Shown piece after piece: positions 43,863 to 56,381 of a DNA stretch of 64,000 bases (position 1 is the first letter of the stretch; each line of letters opens with the position of its first letter). Below the pieces are notes generated by a model, which saw only the letters and a list, made by a program, of their open reading frames with translations, had not been told where the DNA came from and searched no databases. The stretch comes from Liolophura sinensis (lineage: Eukaryota > Mollusca > Polyplacophora > Chitonida > Chitonidae), in assembly GCF_032854445.1 (NCBI RefSeq), contig NC_088307.1:6646017-6710016 (forward strand). The letters run 5' to 3'. A program made the translations under genes and the position numbers.

Positions 43863-44254
43863 CTTCTATTGTGGCTTTTGTCAGGTACATGTAACCTGGG
43901 TTTACCTGCAGATTAAGTCTTTTGAATCGGGTCGGGTCACATCAAAAACTTTTAAAATGGTACTTGTTGCTGCCTCGCTGGGCGCAAAGCCCTGAGATGT
44001 TACAGTAAGAAGACAGGACTGGTTGGCACAGTGTCAGTATAGTGTGACTGGGTGGGATGTCAAGTCTGGTGTCTTCAGCTTGGTACTTCAGTAGCGACAG
44101 CACTTTGGCGACATGGACTCGCCCTGCCACTAGAAGACACAGTATATGCACACACACCTAATGACTCGTCTTCATATCACTGAAAAACATTAATTCATTC
44201 ACTCATTCACATGTAATGACTCGTCCTTCGATCCACCCCCTCATTTGATAAACA

Positions 44255-44518
44255 TTTATTTATTTATTTGATTGACGTTTTACGCCGTACTCAAGAATAT
44301 TTCACTTATACGACGGCGGCCAGCATTATGGTGGGAGGAAACCGGGCAGTGCCCGGGGGAAACCCACGACCATCCCCAGGTTACCGCAAGCCCTTTCCAA
44401 TTACGGCCCGAGAGAAAGCCAGCTTCAGCTGGACTTGAACTAACAGCGACGGCATTGGTGAGAGGCTTCTGGGTCATTATGCTGTGCTAGCGCTCAAACC
44501 AACTGAGCCATGGAGGCC
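44255..44518 (-). mobile_element. SINE in spacer of unit 3
   Basis: Flanked by CCTCATTTGATAAACA (44,239-44,254) and CCTCATTTTTGATTAACA (from 44,519). Same ancestral insertion as in the other units. Confidence 0.9.
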
Positions 44519-45432
44519 CCTCATTTTTGATTAACAGACACAATCTAGGTTGTTGCAGATCACATGGCAGAGCGCCACAAGATACATTCAAGGCGATGTA
44601 AATCAATAAACTAAACCACCCTGAATGATCAATGACAATCAAGTAGATCAATCACAGCCGGCCTACAAACAACTGCACTATTCACGTATAAGCATTTGAA
44701 ATAATGCAAATTCTTGAGGTTCGTTTTTGATATAAAAACTGTACGTTGTCTTTGGGCATTCAAATGGGATTATGCAGACAGAAGAAGCTTGACTACCCGT
44801 AGGCGCATTAACACATATTTTATTCATTTATCAGAAGAGAAGAAACTTAATTAAAATCCCATATCGAGCATTGTGTGAATAGATACCCGGTGAATTTCAC
44901 CAAGCAAGGTGGGGAAAACACTCATAATTTCATAATCTTAACCTGGATTCTGGTACTGTATGCAATACAGCTGACCTGTATAGCGCAAACTTCCAATTAG
45001 ACTTACTCATGTAGTTAAGCATTGGCGTATATAGTACAACCTGGGACTATTAATTGTATATGAATGTCCCAGATAAAACGCACTGCGTTTATTTCCTACC
45101 GAAATATCGTTTTATGCATGAGCCACTATCTGTCCGCCTAAAATATTATTTCTTCGGAGAATACAAAAAATGGAATTTCCAGATCTTCCTCGATGCCTGG
45201 GATGTTAAAACAAGCTTTCCAGAATGAATGAGGTGTTCAACCCACGTGTGTATGTTTTGTTGTTGTTGTATTCTTTCGATGTGCGGCCAACTACATTCTC
45301 TGTTTGAAGAACATAAAATGTATATCCTGATACGTGCTATTCACGCGCACACCCAATGAAATTACATATCATTACTCACGTGAATAAGCATATCATATAA
45401 TTTGACAAAACTGCGCAAAATGCTGCATTCAG

Positions 45433-45613
45433 AGAAAATTCTTGAAATATCGACATTGACCCAGGTAGACAGTCATATCCCATGATGCAGCGCGACGCGC
45501 AATTTATAAATATTCATACGGCGTTGTACACCGGGTTCAATGACCGGACGAACAAGTACACGTACGTGATCGACGTCTAGCAATTTTTCGGCGTCAGATT
45601 TTACATATAAAAA
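45433..45613 (+). promoter_or_regulatory. Promoter of sHSP copy 4
   Basis: It has a triple heat shock element (45,434-45,446), TATAAATA at 45,505-45,512, a degenerate second element (GCAATTTTTC) near 45,580-45,590, and TATAAAAA at 45,606-45,613. Confidence 0.75.
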
Positions 45614-45773
45614 CCGGAGAGAAAGTCCACAGATTTTATATCGAAGTAGCTATACAACAAACCACAGAAGCTAGGCTAACAGCTGCGCACAATCAGCGTA
45701 TTTCAGACCACGTGGACTGGTGAATTTAACGTATTTTTTAATTGTCATCGCCGTTATCTTTCTAAGTTCTGCA

Positions 45774-46253
45774 ATGGCTCTATCCAGGTTTGTGCCGTTG
45801 GGATTTGAAGACGATCTTTGGAGAAGCTTGGCCTCCGACTTGGAGCGTGTCAACCAACAAATGCGGGGCATAAACGACCGTTACAGCAGCCTTGTGCCAA
45901 CCCAACCATTGGACATCGGCTGGAATGAGGCTTTTAAAATGGACAATCCCATTGTCACTGATAAAGATGGCAACAAGAAATTCCACCTCGAATTTGACCT
46001 GCGTCAGTTCAAACCTGAGGAAATCCAACTGACGACTGCAAACAACATGTTGAACGTGGAGGCGAAGCACGAAGAAAAAAGCGACGACAGAATGTCGTAT
46101 CGGGAATACCGACGTCAGTACACCATCCCTGAAGGCGTCGACGTGAAAACACTCCAGTCAAAGCTGAACCATAACGGCGTTCTGTCCATTGAAGCCCCGG
46201 TGCAACAACAACAAGACGTCAAGATCCCTATTGCTCACAAGGGAAGTCTGTAG
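45774..46253 (+). CDS. Small heat shock protein, copy 4 (extended C-terminus)
   Basis: The protein is 159 residues, not 156. The usual AAG TGA reads AAG GGA, and translation runs three codons further to TAG, ending AHKGSL. The alpha-crystallin domain and IPI motif are unchanged. Distinguishing sites are ASDL, MRGIND, LNHNG and QQQ. The 3' flank just after the stop also differs from the other copies (GGCCCAACTGCTACATAAGG). The extension is short and charge-neutral, so function is probably kept. Confidence 0.93.
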   Translation: MALSRFVPLGFEDDLWRSLASDLERVNQQMRGINDRYSSLVPTQPLDIGWNEAFKMDNPIVTDKDGNKKFHLEFDLRQFKPEEIQLTTANNMLNVEAKHEEKSDDRMSYREYRRQYTIPEGVDVKTLQSKLNHNGVLSIEAPVQQQQDVKIPIAHKGSL

Positions 46254-47389
46254 GCCCAACTGCTACATAAGGGGGTTGACCACTGCCCTGGCGGATACAG
46301 ATGACCACTTGACCACTGCCCTTCTTCAAGCAGTTTAGATGAAAGCAGAAAGACAGGACTATTTTTTTTTTTTTCAGAACCGGTAATGCGGACTGACAAT
46401 ATATTGACGTTATTGTCGTTTGATTTATGTGATAAGTTAATTTGTTTTCTCATTAAAATAAGTATTACGTATAATCGATATAAGCTTGCAAGGGATTAAC
46501 TTTTAGATTTACCTTGAGGCAAGGCTTCAGCTTTAACTTACGAAATACAAATGTACGCATTTCTTCAAGCACAAGTTGTGTAATTTGTTTGCGTTCATAT
46601 TCAGCTAGATTTGAAATTATGACTCACTAAGATCCCTATATGCGGGATAGGAATTTCTTTTTGAGAAGAATTTTTATTTTTCCCTTGGTTGGGGATATTA
46701 TATGTTTTTCTCCCCGTGTACTTGAGTATAGCCAGCGTTTAGGTGCATCATTTTGTGACTTAATAGGAAAGTTTTCTGTACCATACCAGTGAGTAAGATA
46801 CATTATGTTTGTAACTTGATGCAAACCTCATTTACTGAAGGGAGATTTTGTCAAAAATTTTTGTTACACATACACATATTCTAGTGCATAACAACAATTG
46901 TTTAAATGCTGGCTGTTTAGAGTTTCGATTTTCAGTGTTTGTTTCATGCAGTACATAATGTAGGGTTGCACATTTGTAGCACATTGTATAATTTGATGGT
47001 CTTGCAAAATAAAATATTTGGATATCAAAAATAAACATCTTTCTGTGGGCTGAAATTTGTTATACATGCATTACAAGCTGTCTGTAAGTGACGCTTGGCA
47101 TTTTCTATTGTTCTCACATACACATATTCTAGTGCATAACAACACCAAATATATAAGCCTATTCGGTGCACGACCGCCGAGAGTTGATGACATGATGAGG
47201 CTGCATGGATCCATGGTTGATTGTGTCTGAAAGCATGGATGGCGTTTGTAGATGTCTTCCATCAAGACCGAAAGGAATACTATGCGCTAGCCAGTTCAGT
47301 TGCTAAAGCTGTGGGTTACTGGCACCACTACATGGCCACTATATGCAGGCCATTAAAATCGCTTGTTCGAATCCAGCTCTCACTCCTTC

Positions 47390-48577
47390 TGTAACACCCT
47401 CCCTTTGTTATGTTTCACTGAAGTTATTGACTGGGAATACTTATCCAGACACATGTACCTCACTCCCCCACCCCACCCCACCTTTACCTGATACCTAGCC
47501 ACTTCCCTAGACATGTTTATTAGGGGTGACTACCAGTGGAAAATGGAAATTCACCATTTCTTCTTCTTTTTTTTAATTTGTAGAAAGTGTGAACTATCCC
47601 AGCAAATTTTCCTGATGAAAACTTTATCTACATGATCACAGAAAAACAAAAGAAACTGTGAATTTTCATTTTCGGATTTATAAGTGTCAGCTTGCCCGTT
47701 AAAAACAAAACAAAACTGCTGTCGCCTGTTGAACAATGACAGACCTCAAACATTTGTGATTACAGTACTATAGTGCTCCAGCATTTATTGTTACCAGGGT
47801 CTTTGTGTCAACTCAAGGTTTGCAAGGTAGTTAACATCAGGGGATAAAAGAGGCAATCACCAGCGTGTTGAGACTATTCCTTGTTGAACATAATCCACAT
47901 ACATCAGCATGACATCAGCTCAGTAATCTATCAGGATCTGCCCTTGTGTCTCACAGGCCACCCTTTATACATGTATACTGAGAACACAGACCTCAGGGAC
48001 AGCAATGTTTTGATAAGCTACTAGCCTACAGCTGGACAAGCCTAGTTGTTTTACTTTAACAGCTTTCAAGTCGATTAATAAAACTGTGTAACTTGAACAT
48101 GGTAGATAAAAATATCACAACATTCAGAAAAAGACTAGAATTACAACTGATAAAAATAAACAACAAAAAATCAAAGGTCAAAAAGTCAGAGATAACTAAA
48201 GGCAAAAATGACAAGTCTTCCTATATGTTTTTCCCCTTTTTGAGTTACTAATATATTCTACAAAGTTTCTAACCTTCACTTAATTTACATCATTTAAAAG
48301 CTTGTCTCAAGACAAACAAAACTGTATATAGATCATCACTGAGAGGTGTGAACTTTAAAAGTTATACAGACCTTTATGTTAAATATAAAAAAAAAAACAC
48401 ATACACTACTATGGCTCCACTGCTACATGTAGGCACCCCTAATACACATGTTTAGGGAAATGGCTAGGTATCAGGTAAAGGTGGGGTGGGGTGGGGTGGG
48501 GGAGTGAGGTACATGTGCCTGGATAAGTATTCGCAGTCAATAACTTCAGTGAAACATAACAAAGGGCCTGTGTTACA
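47390..48577. mobile_element. Palindromic-ended element in unit 4
   Basis: Same element as in units 1-3, with a TGTAACACC left end at 47,390 and a GTGTTACA right end at 48,577. A GGGGT run near 48,482-48,501 is longer than in other units. Confidence 0.7.
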
Positions 48578-48969
48578 CTTCTATTGAGGCTTTTGTCAGG
48601 TACATGTAACCTGGGTTTACCTGCAGATTAAGTCTTTTGAATCGGGTCGGGTCACATCAAAAACTTTTAAAATGGTACTTGTTGCTGCCTCGCTGGGCGC
48701 AAAGCCCTGAGATGTTACAGTAAGAAGACAGGACTGGTTGGCACAGTGTCAGTATAGTGTGACTGGGTGGGATGTCAAGTCTGGTGTCTTCAGCTTGGTA
48801 CTTCAGCAGCGACAGCACTTTGGCGTTATGGACTCGGCCTGCCACTAGAAGACACAGTATATGCACACACACCTAATGACTCGTCTTCATATCACTGAAA
48901 AGCATTAATTCATTCACTCATTCACATGTAATGACTCGCCCTTCGATCCACCTCCTCATTTGATAAACA

Positions 48970-49225
48970 TTTATTTATTTATTTGATTGATGTTTTACGC
49001 CGTACTCAAGAATATTTCACTTATACGACGGCGGCCAGCATTATGGTGGGAGGAAACCGGACAGTGCCCAGGGGAAACCCACAACCATTGCCGCAAGCCC
49101 TTTCCACTTACGGTCAGAGAGGAAGCCAGCTTGAACTGGACTTGAACTAACAGCGACGGCATTGGTGAGAGGCTTCTGGGTCATTATGCTGTGCTAGCAC
49201 GCTAACCAACTGAGCCATGGAGGCC
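48970..49225 (-). mobile_element. SINE in spacer of unit 4
   Basis: Flanked by CCTCATTTGATAAACA (48,954-48,969) and CCTCATTTTTGATTAACA (from 49,226). It has a small internal deletion relative to the others (CAACCATTGCCGC near 49,082). Confidence 0.9.
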
Positions 49226-50148
49226 CCTCATTTTTGATTAACAGACACAATCTAGGTTGTTGCAGATCACATGGCAGAGCGCCACAAGATACATTCAAGG
49301 CGATGTAAATCAATAAACTAAACCACCCTGAATGATCAATGACAATCAAGTAGATCAAGTAGATCAATCACAGCTGGCCTACAAACAACTGCATTATTCA
49401 CGTATAAGCATTTGAACTGATGCAAATTCTTGAGGTTCGTTTTTGATATAAAAACTGTACATTGTCTTTGGGCATTCAAATGGGATTTTGCAGACAGAAG
49501 AAGCTTGACTACCCGTAGGCGCATTAACACATATTTTATTCAATTATCAGAAGAGAAGAAACTTAATTAAAATCCCATATCGAGCATTGTGTGAATAGAT
49601 ACCCGGTGAATTTCACCAAGCAAGGTGGGGAAAACACTCATAATTTCATAATCTTAACCTGGATTCTGGTACTGTATGCAATACAGCTGACCTGTATAGC
49701 GCAAACTTCCAATTAGACTTACTCATGTAGTTAAGCATTGGCGTATATAGTACAACCTGGGACTATTAATTGTATATGAATGTCCCAGATAAAACGCACT
49801 GCGTTTATTTCCTACCGAAATATCGTTTTATGCATAAACCACTCTCTGTCCGCCTAAAATATTATTTCTTCGGAGAATACAAAAAATGGAATTTCCAGAT
49901 CTTTCTCGATGCCTGGGATGTTAAAACAAGCTTTCCAGAATGAATGAGGTGTTCAACACACGTGTGTATGTTTTGTTGTTGTTGTATTCTTTCGATGTGC
50001 GGCCAACTACATTCTCTGTTTGAAGAACATAGAATATATATCCTGATACGTGCTATTCACGCGCACACCCAATGAAATTACATATCATTACTCACGTGAA
50101 TAAGCATATCATATAATTTGACAAAACTGCGCAAAATGCTGCATTCAG

Positions 50149-50320
50149 AGAAAATTCTTGAAGTATCGACAGTAGACAGTCATATCCCATGATGCAGCGC
50201 GACGCGCAATTTATAAATATTCATACGGCGTTGTACACCGGGTTCAATGACCGGACGAACAAGTACACGTACGTGATCGACGTCTAGAAATTTCTCGGCG
50301 TCAGATTTTACATATAAAAG
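50149..50320 (+). promoter_or_regulatory. Promoter of sHSP copy 5
   Basis: It has a perfect triple heat shock element (50,150-50,162), TATAAATA at 50,212-50,219, a second element GAAATTTC at 50,287-50,294, and TATAAAAG at 50,313-50,320. Confidence 0.8.
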
Positions 50321-50481
50321 CCGGAGAGAAAGTCCACAGGTTTTATATCGAAGTAGCTATACAACAGACCACAGAAGCTAGGCTAACAGCTGCACACAAT
50401 CAGCGTATTTCAGACCACGTGGACTGGTGAATTTAACGTATATTTTTAATTGCCATCGCCGTTATCTTTCTAAGTTCTGCA

Positions 50482-50952
50482 ATGGCTCTATCCAGGTTTG
50501 TGCCGTTGGGATTTGAAGATGATCTTTGGAGAAGCTTGTCCTCCGACTTGGAGCGTGTCAACCAACAAATGCGGGGCCTAAACGACCGTTACAGCAGCCT
50601 TGTGCCAACCCAACCATTGGACATCGGCTGGAATGAGGCTTTTAAAATGGACAATCCCATTGTCACTGATAAAGATGGCAACAAGAAATTCCACCTCGAA
50701 TTTGACCTGCGTCAGTTCAAACCTGAGGAAATCCAACTGACGACTGCAAACAACATGTTGAACGTGGAGGCGAAGCACGAAGAAAAAAGCGACGACAGAA
50801 TGTCGTATCGGGAATACCGACGTCAGTACACCATCCCTGAAGGCGTCGACGTGAAAACACTCCAGTCAAAGCTGGGCCATAACGGCGTTCTGTCCATTGA
50901 AGCCCCGGTGCAACAAAAACAAGACGTCAAGATCCCGATTGCTCACAAGTGA
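50482..50952 (+). CDS. Small heat shock protein, copy 5
   Basis: 156 residues with the same domain plan as copy 2. Distinguishing sites are SSDL (as copy 2), MRGLND and LGHNG (as copy 3), and QQK. The mosaic of sites is the mark of gene conversion or unequal crossing-over. The start is ATG in GCAATGG. Its 3' flank loses close identity to the other units at about 51,120, so this is the right end of the homogenised tract. Confidence 0.95.
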   Translation: MALSRFVPLGFEDDLWRSLSSDLERVNQQMRGLNDRYSSLVPTQPLDIGWNEAFKMDNPIVTDKDGNKKFHLEFDLRQFKPEEIQLTTANNMLNVEAKHEEKSDDRMSYREYRRQYTIPEGVDVKTLQSKLGHNGVLSIEAPVQQKQDVKIPIAHK

Positions 50953-51119
50953 AATCTGTAAGCTCAACTGCTTCACAGGGGTGTTGACCACTGCCCTGGC
51001 GGATACAGATGACCACTTGACCACTGCCCTTCTTCAAGCAGTTTAGATGAACGCAGGCAGACAGGACGTTTTTTCAGAGCCGGTAATGCGGACTGACTAT
51101 ATATTGACGTTATTGTCGT

Positions 51120-52480
51120 TTGTTGTATGTTATACATTACTTTGTTTTCTCATTAACATAAGTATTACGTATAATCGATATAAGCTTGCAGGTGATTAAC
51201 TTTTAGATTTACCTTGAGGCAAGGCTTCAACTTTAACTTTACCAATGATCAGTATATGCATTTCTTCAAGCACAAGTTGTGTAATATGTTCGTGTTCATA
51301 TTCAGCTATGTTTTGAAATTATAATCGACTAAGTAGCCTATATGCGGGATAGGAATTTCTTTTTGAGAAGAATTTTTATTTTTCCCTTGGTTGGGGATAT
51401 TATATGTTGGTCTCCTTGTGTTCTTGAGTATAGCCAGCGTTTAGATGCCAAATTTTGTAACTTAATAGTAAAGTTTTCGTACTATACCAGTGAGTAAAAT
51501 ATGACACATTTGTAACTTCGTGCATATAATGTCGTTTACTGAAGACTTTTTTCCCAAGTTTTGTGAATGTTAAAATGAATAGGAATCAGGATTTGCTCAA
51601 CTCTGCAGATTTGGGTATTTGTATCTGTAATCAGTATCCACATACTGTTGAAGGTTACCTGGCTATATATAGCTATGCAGATGTAATCCTTCAGTATATG
51701 CACTAATTACTTTGTACCTCGTCTGATATTTGTTCCAATCCTTTAGATTTTTTTTGTTTATTATTATTAATTTTTTACACCATGGAGTCGCAGATAGTAT
51801 TTGCTCTTTGTGTGCCATTCTATTTCACTAAGATATCTTCATGCTTGGAAGAAAATTAAAAACGATTTGCATGCAGACAGTTGTAGACCCAGTCCCATCA
51901 AAATCTATTCGTATATAGTGTTGGTTTCTAAGAGTTTCAAATGTATATGATTGCATTTTTGTAGCACATTGTATAATTTGGTGGTCTCCCAAAATAAAAT
52001 ATTTGGACATCAAAAATAAACTTGTTTCTCTGGTTTGAAATTTGTTATATTATAAGAGAAAGTAGTCTGCTGTAATCGATTTATTTATTTATAGTTGATT
52101 ACATTGTACCTCAAGAATTTATATCGCTGTGCACTGTTTGTGGGGTGGGGGTGCTATCCACAACGTGGAAAATTCGTCAGTGAATCTGCTTGGCCTTTTA
52201 TCGTCCTGATGTACACATATTCTAGTGCATAGCGACAATCAATATCGTAGACGATTGAGAGTTGATGGGGGATGAGCCTGGATCGATGATTGCATATAGG
52301 AAATGGCGTTACGTCTTGAAGACCGTAAAAGAGGCCTCGCTAGCTAGCTCACTCACTAAAGCTATGGTTGGCTGGCACCACTAAAGGGCCACGACATACA
52401 GGCCATTGAAATCGCTTGTTCGAATCCAGCTCTCGCCGCTTCTGTTGCAGTTTTTGAGTCCAGATATTTATCAGATACAT
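51120..52480. repeat. Diverged right edge of the array
   Basis: Words of the unit 3' flank continue but with many changes: GTATTACGTATAATCGATAT, then AAAATAAAATATTTGGACATC near 51,989, ACACATATTCTAGTGCATAG near 52,212, and the tRNA-like CGCTTGTTCGAATCCAGCTC near 52,411. No further gene copy follows. It is an older, unhomogenised relic of the unit. Confidence 0.75.
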
Positions 52481-53989
52481 ATACATGAAGGCGCAGCTCG
52501 GGGGCTTACACCGAGAACTCTAGTATAATTCAGTCGTAAAGCTGATCGCATTCGTACAGGCATGCACATACTCAAGTGATAGACGTTATTGATAACGGCA
52601 TTAAACACCTATCGCTAAATCGAGATCGAAATGCAATTTATGAGGACGGAATACTTTAATCTTCACCTGAAGTACTCCAGGGGAGACACCCATGGGTTTC
52701 TTTTCTGTTAAATGTTCTTTTAAATAATCAGAATATATCCAGCAAATGCATACGTCACATCAGTTTTTGCACCTATACATCCAAGGGGCCTAATATGAAA
52801 ATAATTTTTTTAAAGCTTTGAAAATGAATTTTAAGGCTTTAAAACTGAAAATAGTGCCGTGTATTTTTAGAGCATTAAAATAATTCAAGCTTGATTTTGT
52901 CCTATCCTAAACAATTTTCACGCTTAAAGATTGGCGCGAAAAAGCATTTCACCTATTTAACTTGGTAAATAGAAAGAGAGTTTAGAACGCAGATGAACGT
53001 GTAGGCCCTATATGCGTGAACATAATGTTTACAGATGAAATCCTCTTTAAATGTGATGAATTTAGTTATGTAGCAGTTTTGACTTCAAGTGGCTGGTGAC
53101 AGTAATAATGGATTCAAGTTATAGCCTATCCACAGCTGCGACATGGGTATGTAAGAAATAATTTCCGCTTGTTATCCATGGTCGCTATGGGTATATAGTG
53201 GCTGCCTATTTTTAAAGCTTTAAAATATGTATTATTAGCCTAAAACGGCACAACGGCATCCCAACAATACGTCGACATATACTTTCGGACTGAATAATGT
53301 TGATCCATTGTGTTTGGGTAAATACAAAGTTCTGATTTAAATTAAGCTTGAAAATAAATTTTTCAATTGGCCTGTTTTCTTAGGGTCGAAATAAAGATGT
53401 ATGCCTACATGCGTTGTAGGCCTACATTTATGGAGAAGGTCTGAATCTCCGATAAAGGTAATTATGCTTTTGGAGGGTGTTTATTTCATTGTCTTTGTGT
53501 CTGTCTGTCAGCAAGTCTACGCATTATATACAAGGATTTAGATAAAATTTTGTATTTGGCTGAGGACCATACAAGAACTGATGACACTTTTGGTGGTGTC
53601 AAGTGTCAAATATCAGCACGAATCGCAACGGCGGCCATGTGAGCCTCGCTTCCATACTCCTCACAGTGCGAGTTTCAACCACTGAAATTTTCGACCACTC
53701 TTCCAAACTCCTCATATTAGATGCGCCGGCGAATGTCACATGTTTACCTTTTCTCAATCTAGCTTTAGACACTTAACACTGCATTGCTATGCAGATGATC
53801 TGAAAAGCGCGATCACAATCAGGTGGGAAGAAATGTCCGAGGCAAGAGACAAGCAGACGAAAATCTGCAACTCAAACGGAGAGCATCGCGTATGTGTACA
53901 CTTCCGGCCAGCCTCGTGTTCGACCGTCTCATGCAACACATTGCCACATTGACAGTGCGTGTGATATAGTAGCGATTCGTGAGATCGGT
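52481..53989. other. No gene seen; likely intergenic
   Basis: AT-rich sequence. A word CGGCATTAAACACCTATC near 52,594 is a likely remnant of a SINE tail. The region at 53,640-53,990 is more GC-rich and could hold distal promoter sequence of the synthetase gene. A short frame with HCYADDL at 53,740-53,952 is too short to call a reverse transcriptase piece. Confidence 0.5.
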
Positions 53990-54021
53990 TGTGCCTCACA
54001 GGGTGTCAGCAGAGAAAGAAA

Positions 54022-54029
54022 TATAAAAG
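54022..54029 (+). promoter_or_regulatory. Possible TATA box of the valyl-tRNA synthetase gene
   Basis: TATAAAAG lies 42 bp before the ATG, leaving room for only a very short leader. It is the only TATA-like site close to the start. Confidence 0.4.
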
Positions 54030-54070
54030 AGAACACCGGTTGATTAGAGTGTGATATTTAATCTGGAACC

Positions 54071-54247
54071 ATGGCTGATTCAGCATCGGGCCAGAACGAC
54101 CAGTCGAATCCCGCAGCTTCCGATGATGCTGCCGGTGAACCCGGTAAGCCCAAAACAGCAGCACAGCTGAAGAAAGAAGCCAAACGGCTGGAAAAACTGG
54201 AAAAATTTAAAGCGAAGCAAGAGAAATTAACGAAAACAGAAAACGAT
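54071..54247 (+). CDS. VARS1: Valyl-tRNA synthetase, exon 1
   Basis: The enzyme charges tRNA-Val with valine in the cytosol. The ATG lies in an ideal context (ACCATGG). The exon encodes 59 residues, MADSASGQND followed by a Lys/Glu-rich helix (KKEAKRLEKLEKFKAK), and ends at GAT/GTGAGT in phase 0. The gene starts directly in the basic linker that in vertebrates follows a GST-like N-terminal domain, so that domain is absent here. Eight exons in the window encode about 321 residues; the rest lies beyond the right edge. Intron 1 is 2.1 kb and holds no recognised feature. Confidence 0.9.
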
Positions 54248-56381
54248 GTGAGTATCACAAGGACGAAAAATTACTGATGTTGTTAAATCTGATACATTTG
54301 ATTATTACAGTGCAATGTTTTCATTACAACTTTGAATTAATTTAACGTCATGTTTTATCACACGTTTATTAATACTCTAATCTCTGTGTATATTTGTCAT
54401 TGTCGAATTAATTAATTTTGACACACTATAGATTTTTATGGAAAAGTTTTCCATGGAAAACATTTTACTTTCTGTGAATTGTAGAGAAAAATTAATTATT
54501 GATCTGTGGTAGTTACAAATGTCAGTAATTTGAAAGCTTCTGATCAAGTGATGATGTAATAATTGCGTGCTGTAGTCACTATGTCTATCTAGTTTAGTGG
54601 GAGATTGCTCTGACATTAGGTTTGGCCATTGTTCCTTTCGCCCGTCAATTTATCGTAAGCACAACGTTGATCTGTTATTTCCAAAATGAGACCGAGATTA
54701 TTGGTGATGCTCTAAGCAAACAGCTGTACTGACAGCCTGGACATAATTGACAGGGGCAGGCACCTGCATCATCACTCTCTGACATTGGTTTGGGCCATCC
54801 TTGGAAGAAAGAAAATTTGCCAGACCTAACATCCGAGTAATCTCGGATTATATCTAGGTGGAATAGGTGTGCTATATAAACATTCTGACATTTCATTGCC
54901 ATGCTGATGAACGTAAGAATTTTAAAACTGGACACTGAGTCCTTGCAGTAGATTGGCTATTCATGATGATAATTGGAAAAACAAGTAATGTAAAGACTTT
55001 CCACAACAAAAAAGACATGACAATGGTCCACACCCATGTTACGTTATGTACTTAAAGCATACTGTTCAAGATGAGCCAGTTCTGTGTGTTCACCTGATCA
55101 CAATCTGCTGGTGTTTAGCAGTGAATGTTCATTAGCAGGAGGTTAATTATATGTAAAGATGTTCATATAATGGTGGTTGCATTTATATATGTTGAAAGTG
55201 AAAGACAGCACCTGATTAATGTTTATGTCCACTGAAAGACTAACATTCAGAGTACCTTAAATCGGCATTAAATATGTTTTTATTCCAGTAAAATTTTAGT
55301 GAAATTTAGTTTACGTCTTCATTATGGAGAGAAAAGTGAGGTCTGGGGTCTGTTGGGGAGATGAATGCGGTTGGCGACTGTCTGACATAATTTGTGACAG
55401 CGTCATTGAATATTACATGGCTTGTAAATCAACTGATTTTATGTCTGTGGTGGTGCGTAAATGATACAGACCTGTCCCATAACACTGTGTGAAACAGCCC
55501 TTCAGCTACACGTAACTAAATGGTTGTAAACGATCTAAAAATAATGTCTTAGGCAGTAGTTCTGTGTTATCATATGTCACTTTATGAAGTGGCTGGGTAA
55601 AGGCTATGTCACAGCTTAGGCCACACAATCTGACATGTCTGACAGCAACATGTTTGATTGTATACTATTGTTAAGATGGCTCCCTCGATTCACACCAGCC
55701 ATTTGTGAAGTGTTGTCGTTTGTTCTACATGTTATTCACTGAAATCTCATTAAAATAATAAAGTATGATACTTTTTAGAAAGCTTGAGGATCCTGCTTTG
55801 GATTGAAATATGTTTTAGCGAGGGGTTGTCTTTCCCTTCAGTGTTTTAACCTGATAACACTTGCATTAAAGGAGACACAGTACTGCAGCTCTCCTAATCC
55901 ATGTTGATGGACAGAGATCTACAGAGTGAAATTGAAATTTGGCACATAACTATATTGACTGTTTAGAAATAGATCCTTGGCTAGACATTGCAGAATGATA
56001 ATGAAATCTCCTGTTTTTAATAAAGATACATTTCTTCATGTGCTGTTGGTATATACTACTAATATACACCGTGAGAGTTACCTCCCTCTCTCCATCTGAA
56101 ACCAGCCATATTGTTGGACTCATTTTAGACAGGAATGGATGCCCCCGGTATTCACTCTTCATTCTTCAGCATTCACTCTGTAGCTCTCCGTCCATCATCA
56201 CATAACATGGCTGCAGTACTGTATCAAGCATTAAAAGGCTGTGCTTTTTGCCCGCATAGAAATGAAAGTCTCTCCTGTACTGTGGCAAAGATCAAACTCT
56301 TTACCCCTTCAAACATGGCCTTCATATATGTACAGAAATTGAAATAAGAAAACAGTAAAGTTGTTGACATTTTACTTTCAG
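54248..56381 (+). other. Intron 1 of valyl-tRNA synthetase
   Basis: GTGAGT donor and TTTACTTTCAG acceptor. AT-rich with no mobile element or gene recognised. Open frames on either strand here have no family marks. Confidence 0.7.

Larger units (their letters stand above)
30285..52480 (+). repeat. Tandem array of five small heat shock gene units, about 4.7 kb each
   Basis: Start-to-start distances between gene copies are 4,705, 4,641, 4,833 and 4,708 bp. Interior units are almost identical over coding, flanking and spacer sequence. Homology continues but is clearly diverged before about 31,620 and after about 51,120. All copies are on plus. The array arose by tandem duplication and has been homogenised inside. 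It is the main host gene cluster of the window. Confidence 0.95.

Noticed and set aside
53740-53952. HCYADDL as a reverse transcriptase piece
   Set aside because: Only a few residues match and nothing around them supports a LINE.
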